In this document: piece after piece, positions 6,443-10,995 of the stretch
Position numbering within the stretch: the stretch's first letter is position 1
Layout: the number at the start of each line of letters is the position of its first letter
From: RGIG1995 sp045587445
Lineage (GTDB): Bacteria > Bacillota > Clostridia > Oscillospirales > CAG-272
DNA: 10,995 bases
Direction of reading: 5' to 3'
Assembly: GCA_045587445.1 (NCBI GenBank)
Contig: JAZNCH010000009.1
Span: 1-10,995, forward strand
Notes under the pieces: model-generated
Told to the model about the DNA's origin: nothing
Seen by the model: the letters and a program-made list of their open reading frames with translations, nothing else
Database searches by the model: none
Translations under genes and position numbers: made by a program

Positions 6443-7870
6443 TCTTGAGTAAATAAAATTTAAGCGTTTGAATTTATTTTTGTCAATGGAGCCGAGCTGT
6501 TCTTTGGTTATTCTGTAGCTCCAGTTTCCGTCTGCTTTTCCGGGAGTATTAAGTCTTGTATCTGCACCGTATCCCAATATATCCTGTATGGGAATTATCA
6601 ACGTGTCGGCAGTACTCATATACATAGTCTTGATTATTGAATCATAACATTTATTCCAATCCGGGTCCGTGAATCCGACATATTCCAACACGGTGTTTCG
6701 TGTATAATTATCAAGCTCCCATATAAAACCAAGAAGAGTATTGTTGTCGTGAGTACCTGTATAAGCAACAAGGTTTTTATTATAGTTATGTGGCAGATGT
6801 GGATTTTTTGCGTTTCCGTCAAAGCCAAATTGGAATACAGCCATTCCGGGAAATTGACTGTAAGATAAAAGGTCATCAACCTTTTGGTCAATCATACCGA
6901 GATTTTCAGCGATAACCAACCTGTCTTTTGCAATATCTTTTATAACGTCTATCATTACTTTGCCGGGCCCGACACACCATTTACCTGCCTTTGCGTTTTT
7001 TGAATCGGAAGGAACAGACCAGTATTCAGAAATTGCTCTGAAATGGTCGATTCTTACACCATCAAAGAGGTTAAAAGTATATGACAAGCGATTTTTCCAC
7101 CATTGATAACCGTCTTCTTTCATACGTTTCCAATTATATATGGGGTTACCCCAAAGCTGACCTTCTTCGGAAAAATAATCGGGCGGAACCCCCGCGACAA
7201 CTTCAGGTCTATTGTTTTTGTCAAGGAGAAATTGATTAATATTATTTCTTACGTCACAACTGTCGTAAGAAACGTAAAAGGGAAGGTCGCCTATAATTTT
7301 TATACCTTTTTTTGATGCATATGAGTGTATTTCGTTCCATTGAACGTGGAATTCATACTGAATAAACTGCCAAGTGAATAAATTGTCCGGGGGCGGTATA
7401 GAGATATTCCATTCATTCCAAGTTTTATTGCCGTTAGCTTCCTTTAATGCCATAAATTCACAGCATAGTTGTATTTCCTGATTTTCTAACATAAAGTCAA
7501 GTATTTCTTTTTTGTTTTTTACTCTTAAAGCAGCTTTTTTCAGTAATATAAACCGTTCTTTTTTTAATCTGTCAAATTCACATATATAAGGCGTATGCTG
7601 TTGGTTTTCTTTAAGTTCTTTTGAGGTAATAAGATTTTTTTTGAATAGTATTTCAAGGTCAATAAAATACATATTTCCGCCTATTGACGAATAAGACATA
7701 TAGGGGGAATTGTGTTCGTCTGTAATACAAAACGGAAGAACCTGCCAATAAGTAAAACCGCATTCTTTTAAAAAATCTATAAATTCAAAGGCACTTTTTC
7801 CAAAGCTACCGCACGAATAATTGCCGTAAAGCGATGATATGTGCATCAATATTCCGCTTTTTCTACTCAT
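6440..7870 (-). CDS. malQ: 4-alpha-glucanotransferase (amylomaltase, GH77)
   Basis: This 476-residue cytoplasmic enzyme transfers alpha-1,4-glucan segments between malto-oligosaccharides, releasing glucose or making longer chains. The whole GH77 fold is present. SGILMHISSLYGNYSCGSFG is the N-terminal hallmark, followed by YWQVLPFCITDEHNSPYMSYSSIGGN. GDLPFYVSYDSCDV starts at about 194 and GVPPDYFSEEGQLWGNPIYNW spans 227-247. The catalytic residues match the family: nucleophile D275 (GVRIDHFRA), acid/base E322 (VIAENLG) and D375 (TGTHDNNT). RLNTPGKADGNWSYR closes the active site. Length is slightly under the ~500 residues usual for bacterial members. A GAGGTGAT SD (7876-7883) lies 5 bases before the ATG. 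It is divergent from glgB-glgC, so it probably supplies or recycles glucans for glycogen turnover. No clear promoter was found on its strand. Confidence 0.95.
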   Translation of the reverse strand: MSRKSGILMHISSLYGNYSCGSFGKSAFEFIDFLKECGFTYWQVLPFCITDEHNSPYMSYSSIGGNMYFIDLEILFKKNLITSKELKENQQHTPYICEFDRLKKERFILLKKAALRVKNKKEILDFMLENQEIQLCCEFMALKEANGNKTWNEWNISIPPPDNLFTWQFIQYEFHVQWNEIHSYASKKGIKIIGDLPFYVSYDSCDVRNNINQFLLDKNNRPEVVAGVPPDYFSEEGQLWGNPIYNWKRMKEDGYQWWKNRLSYTFNLFDGVRIDHFRAISEYWSVPSDSKNAKAGKWCVGPGKVMIDVIKDIAKDRLVIAENLGMIDQKVDDLLSYSQFPGMAVFQFGFDGNAKNPHLPHNYNKNLVAYTGTHDNNTLLGFIWELDNYTRNTVLEYVGFTDPDWNKCYDSIIKTMYMSTADTLIIPIQDILGYGADTRLNTPGKADGNWSYRITKEQLGSIDKNKFKRLNFIYSR

Positions 7871-8019
7871 TAGTTATCACCTCGTAATTTGTTTTGATAT
7901 AAACATAAGTATTCAATTTGATAGTGAAAAATTAATTAAATTTTATATTGCGTATAAAGATAGAATCTATAACATTAAATGTTGTGTAATATATGTAAAA
8001 AATGACATTTGGAGGAAAT
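7871..8019. promoter_or_regulatory. Divergent malQ/glgB control region
   Basis: This AT-rich spacer must hold the control of both divergent units. A rightward candidate promoter is TTGATA (7918-7923), 17 bases, TTTTAT (7941-7946), four of six matches each. Downstream lie two adjacent short palindromes: ATAGA-A-TCTAT (7960-7970) and AACAT-taa-ATGTT (7971-7983), possible operators or leader structures. I saw no CcpA-type cre match and no convincing leftward promoter. Confidence 0.4.
8011..8015 (+). promoter_or_regulatory. SD deciding the glgB start
   Basis: GGAGG lies 4 bases before ATG 8020. The in-frame ATG at 8002 is upstream of this SD and has no SD of its own, so the shorter start is preferred. 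Confidence 0.75.
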
Positions 8020-9909
8020 ATGGCGAAAAATCAAAAATACAATATGAATAGTTTTTACTCGGGCGAATGTGATAATGCATATTTATTTATGGGTTGCCAC
8101 CCTGCAGATAAAGGGGGGATCAAAGGCTATTGTTTTAGGGTATGGGCTCCTTGTGCAGTAAGTGTAAGTGTTGTCGGAGATTTTAACTTTTGGAATACGG
8201 AAGACCTAAGAATGACAAAAAATGCTCACGGCGTCTGGGAAGTTTTTTCGGAATATGCTAAGAGCGGAGACAAGTATAAATATTATGTTGGTCAATGCAA
8301 TGGGGCTTTTGAATATAAAATAGATCCATACGCCTTTAGATTTGCTGAACTGCCCGATACTTCGAGCGTTATCTATGATTATACAGGATTTACATGGAAG
8401 GATTCAGCGTATAGAACAAGAAAGAAGAGACAGAATGTTCTTGAAAGACCTGTGAATATTTATGAAGTACATTTAGGTTCGTGGAGATTGAAAGAAGATG
8501 GCAGCTTTTATAATTATTCTGAACTTGCAGATATTCTTATTCCTTACGTTAAAGAAATGGGATACACACATATTGAGCTTATGCCTGTAACGGAGCATCC
8601 GTTTCCACCGTCGTGGGGGTATCAGGTTACGGGATATTTTGCTCCTACGTTCAGATACGGAGAGCCGAAGCTTTTTATGGAGTTTGTCAATAAATGCCAT
8701 ACGAACAATATAGGTGTTATTCTTGACTGGGTTCCAGCGCATTTTCCGAAAGACAGTTATGGGTTATATGAATACGACGGTACGTACTGTTATGAAGTAA
8801 GAGATCCGAAAATGAATGAGCATCCTGAGTGGAATACAAGAATATTTGATTACTCCAGAAACGAAGTAAGGTCATTTTTGCTTTCAAGTGCGTTGTTTTG
8901 GTTAAGAGAATACCATATTGACGGTATCAGAGTTGATGCGGTTGCTTCTATGTTGTACCTTGATTACGGCAGAAGTGAATATGTTCCCAATAAGTTGGGG
9001 GGGAACTATAATCTTGATGCAATTGATTTTTTGAAAAAGCTGAATGAATGTGCTTTTAAAGAAAACAGTTCTGTCTTAATGATTGCAGAAGAATCTACCG
9101 CTTTTCCTATGGTTACAAAACCACCGTATCTTGGAGGGCTTGGATTTAATTATAAATGGAATATGGGGTGGATGAACGATATTATTTCGTATATGTCAAA
9201 CGACCCTCTTTTTAGAAAAGGAGACCACAACCGTTTAACATTTTCTTTTACGTACGCATTTTCCGAGAACTTTATTTTGCCTTTTTCTCACGACGAGGTT
9301 GTTCATGGAAAAAAATCTATGATAGAAAAAATGCCATTGGATTATGATTCAAAGTTTGATAATTTAAGGGTTTTATACGCATATATGATTGCTCACCCCG
9401 GCAAAAAGCTAATGTTTATGGGTAATGAGTTCGGTCATTTTATTGAATGGAATTATAAACAACAGCTTGATTGGTTTTTGCTTGAGTATGATAAACATAA
9501 AATGCTTCATACTACAATTAAGGACTTAAACAGCTTTTATCTTAATAATTCTCAGTTTTGGGAAAATGATTCGGATTGGGGCGGAACGAAATGGATTTCT
9601 GCCGATGATTCTGCACAAAGTGTTATTGCCTTTCGCCGCATAAACAGAAGAAACGAGGAAATTATTTGCATATTTAATTTTTGTCCTGTTACTCGTTACA
9701 ATTACAGACTTGGGTTGCCAAAAAAAGGATTATATAATCCTGTTTTTTCAACCGACAGAAAAAAATACGGTGGTCATTCCGTAAAATTAAAAAAAATTAT
9801 CGCAGAGCATATTTCTTTTCATGGATATGATCATTCTGCTGAGTTTACAATACCTGCTATGTCGGCAGTTTTCTATAAAAAACAAAAAAGTGGGTTGGAG
9901 GGAATCTAA
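8020..9909 (+). CDS. glgB: 1,4-alpha-glucan branching enzyme (GH13, CBM48)
   Basis: This 629-residue cytoplasmic enzyme cuts an alpha-1,4 glucan chain and rejoins it as an alpha-1,6 branch in glycogen. Residues about 34-105 form the CBM48 domain (YCFRVWAPCAVSVSVVGDFNFW, then YKYYV and KIDPYAF). NIYEVHLGSWR starts the catalytic domain. The four GH13 regions are present: DWVPAHF from D236, GIRVDAVASMLY with nucleophile D306, MIAEEST with acid/base E357, and FSHDEVVHGKKSM with H424/D425. MFMGNEFGHFIEWN follows, then a C-terminal beta domain ending in PAMSAVFYKKQ. Length equals that of the Bacillus-type branching enzyme. The start is ATG 8020 (GGAGG 4 bases upstream). Its stop overlaps the glgC start by one base (TAATG), so the two genes are in one operon and probably translationally coupled. 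Confidence 0.96.
   Translation: MAKNQKYNMNSFYSGECDNAYLFMGCHPADKGGIKGYCFRVWAPCAVSVSVVGDFNFWNTEDLRMTKNAHGVWEVFSEYAKSGDKYKYYVGQCNGAFEYKIDPYAFRFAELPDTSSVIYDYTGFTWKDSAYRTRKKRQNVLERPVNIYEVHLGSWRLKEDGSFYNYSELADILIPYVKEMGYTHIELMPVTEHPFPPSWGYQVTGYFAPTFRYGEPKLFMEFVNKCHTNNIGVILDWVPAHFPKDSYGLYEYDGTYCYEVRDPKMNEHPEWNTRIFDYSRNEVRSFLLSSALFWLREYHIDGIRVDAVASMLYLDYGRSEYVPNKLGGNYNLDAIDFLKKLNECAFKENSSVLMIAEESTAFPMVTKPPYLGGLGFNYKWNMGWMNDIISYMSNDPLFRKGDHNRLTFSFTYAFSENFILPFSHDEVVHGKKSMIEKMPLDYDSKFDNLRVLYAYMIAHPGKKLMFMGNEFGHFIEWNYKQQLDWFLLEYDKHKMLHTTIKDLNSFYLNNSQFWENDSDWGGTKWISADDSAQSVIAFRRINRRNEEIICIFNFCPVTRYNYRLGLPKKGLYNPVFSTDRKKYGGHSVKLKKIIAEHISFHGYDHSAEFTIPAMSAVFYKKQKSGLEGI
9897..9902 (+). promoter_or_regulatory. 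SD of glgC within the glgB 3' end
   Basis: GGAGGG inside the last codons of glgB lies 6 bases before the glgC ATG at 9909. It supports both the start choice and coupling of the two genes. Confidence 0.75.
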
Positions 9910-10995
9910 TGTTATTCAGAAAAAAAGATTGTGTTGCTATGATATTAGCGGGAGGTCAGGGAAGCAGACTTGTAGTTTTGACTGAAAATACAGCAAAACC
10001 TGCTGTTCCTTTCGGCGGTAAATACAGGCTTATTGATTTTCCGTTGTCTAACTGTGTTAATTCGGGAATAGATACTGTTGGTATTCTTACACAATATCAA
10101 CCGCTCCAACTGAATGAATATATCGGTAATGGAATGCCTTGGGGGCTTAACAGTACTAACGGAGGAATTCACGTTCTTTCACCCTATTCTAAAAGTGAAA
10201 GTTCTGAATGGTATAAGGGGACGGCTAACGCTATTTTTCAAAATATATCTTTTCTTGAGAGATATGACCCCGATAACGTACTTATTCTTTCAGGGGATCA
10301 TATTTATAAAATGGACTATTCAAAAATGATTGAACAGCACGAACAAACGGGCGCCGCTTGTACCATTTCGGTTTTAGAAGTATCTTTGGAAGAAGCTTCT
10401 CGTTTTGGTATTATGAATACCAATGAAGACGGAAGTATCTATGAGTTTGAAGAAAAACCAAAGAACCCCAAGAGTCAACTCGCATCAATGGGTATTTATG
10501 TATTTACTTGGGAAAAACTAAGGAAATATTTAACCGAAGATGACCAGAATCCCGATTCCGATAACGACTTTGGTAAAAACGTTATTCCTTTGATGTTAAA
10601 TAACGGTGAACTTATGATGGTTTACCGCTTTAGCGATTATTGGAAAGACGTTGGTACGGTTGATTCGCTTTGGGAGGCAAACCTTGACCTACTTAATCCA
10701 AAGATTGACCTTAATCTTTCAGACAAAGATTGGCGTATCTATTCTCGTACAGTAGCGTTACCACCGCAGTATATTGCCGACACCGCAAAGGTTGAGCACT
10801 CACTTGTTACCGACGGTTGCGAGGTTTACGGCGCGCTTGACTATTCTATTTTGTTCGAAAACGTAACAGTAGAAGAGGGCGCAAGTGTTGATTACTCGCT
10901 TATAATGCCGGGTGCTGTTATTAAACGTGGCGCAAAGGTTAAATACGCAATTATTGCCGAGGACGTTGTGGTAGAAGAAAACGCAAGCATTGGCG
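9909..10995 (+). CDS. glgC: Glucose-1-phosphate adenylyltransferase (ADP-glucose pyrophosphorylase), 3' truncated by window
   Basis: There are 362 codons to the window edge with no stop; Bacillus-type GlgC is about 380 residues, so roughly the last 20 are missing. The enzyme makes ADP-glucose from glucose-1-phosphate and ATP, the committed step of glycogen synthesis. The nucleotide-binding start is LAGGQGSRL (13-21), then AKPAVPFGGKYRLIDFPLSNC. LSGDHIYKMDY carries the catalytic Asp at D130, FEEKP places the sugar-phosphate-binding Lys at K183, and YWKDVGTVDSLWEANLDLL is the conserved end of the catalytic domain. A left-handed beta-helix begins at about 285 (YIADTAKVEHSLVTDGC onward). The VPFGG sequence, the SNDFGK-like DNDFGK motif and overall similarity point to the Firmicute GlgC type, not GlgD, which lacks several of these residues. 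The start overlaps the glgB stop by one base. glgD and/or glgA are expected next. Confidence 0.95.
   Translation, partial: MLFRKKDCVAMILAGGQGSRLVVLTENTAKPAVPFGGKYRLIDFPLSNCVNSGIDTVGILTQYQPLQLNEYIGNGMPWGLNSTNGGIHVLSPYSKSESSEWYKGTANAIFQNISFLERYDPDNVLILSGDHIYKMDYSKMIEQHEQTGAACTISVLEVSLEEASRFGIMNTNEDGSIYEFEEKPKNPKSQLASMGIYVFTWEKLRKYLTEDDQNPDSDNDFGKNVIPLMLNNGELMMVYRFSDYWKDVGTVDSLWEANLDLLNPKIDLNLSDKDWRIYSRTVALPPQYIADTAKVEHSLVTDGCEVYGALDYSILFENVTVEEGASVDYSLIMPGAVIKRGAKVKYAIIAEDVVVEENASIG

Noticed and set aside
6459..6487. Minus-strand TTGACA with TTAAAT 17 bases downstream near the malQ 3' end
   Set aside because: It would transcribe only the last codons of malQ into a strong terminator, and the -10 is just four of six, so chance is likely.
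7871..8019. CcpA cre site or riboswitch in the malQ/glgB spacer
   Set aside because: No cre-like palindrome with the central CG was found, and the spacer is too short and AT-rich to show a recognisable riboswitch.
1..10995. CRISPR array, tRNA/rRNA, insertion sequence, toxin-antitoxin or phage-defence cassette
   Set aside because: I found no regularly spaced repeats, cloverleaf-like segments, transposase frame with inverted ends, or small paired genes; the content is mainly housekeeping, envelope and glycogen genes.

Overview
The window is AT-rich and tightly packed, with strong Shine-Dalgarno sites (GGAGG, GAGGTGAT), hairpin-plus-U-tract terminators and mostly AGA arginine codons. The proteins resemble those of low-GC Gram-positive anaerobes. 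The lipobox lipoprotein, the class A PBP with a Thr/Pro tail and the Bacillus-type GlgC all suggest a Clostridia member, possibly an Oscillospiraceae/Ruminococcaceae-like gut organism. That placement is inference from protein style and cannot be made firm from this sequence.

Layout. Positions 1-432 are the 3' end of dnaE (DNA polymerase III alpha). After an AT-rich spacer with an extended -10 promoter comes a class A penicillin-binding protein (543-3362), then a terminator whose right arm also carries the Shine-Dalgarno of a TspO gene (3414-3917). A bidirectional terminator separates tspO from a leftward pair: a small lipoprotein (5391-4900) and an SPFH/prohibitin-like membrane protein (4838-3966). 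Next is a rightward multi-pass membrane protein that I do not recognise (about 5498-6403), convergent with malQ (7870-6440) across one shared hairpin. malQ is divergent from glgB (8020-9909), which overlaps glgC (9909 to the window end, incomplete) by one base.

The right third is glycogen metabolism: GlgC makes ADP-glucose, GlgB adds branches, and MalQ rearranges malto-oligosaccharides. A glycogen synthase is expected beyond the edge. The left two thirds are a replication gene end plus envelope and membrane genes with no shared pathway that I can show.

I do not see a clear undescribed system. The best leads are regulatory: (1) a near-consensus sigma-A-type promoter at 4861-4889 pointing antisense into the lipoprotein gene and on toward the unknown membrane gene; (2) a hairpin at 3378-3413 that looks like both a terminator and an SD-sequestering element for tspO; (3) a convergent terminator built from the stop codons of both flanking genes. 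The unknown membrane protein and the Cys-rich, repeat-bearing tail of the PBP are the main protein-level curiosities. No gene-free stretch exceeds 300 bases, and I see no tRNA, rRNA, CRISPR array or insertion sequence.
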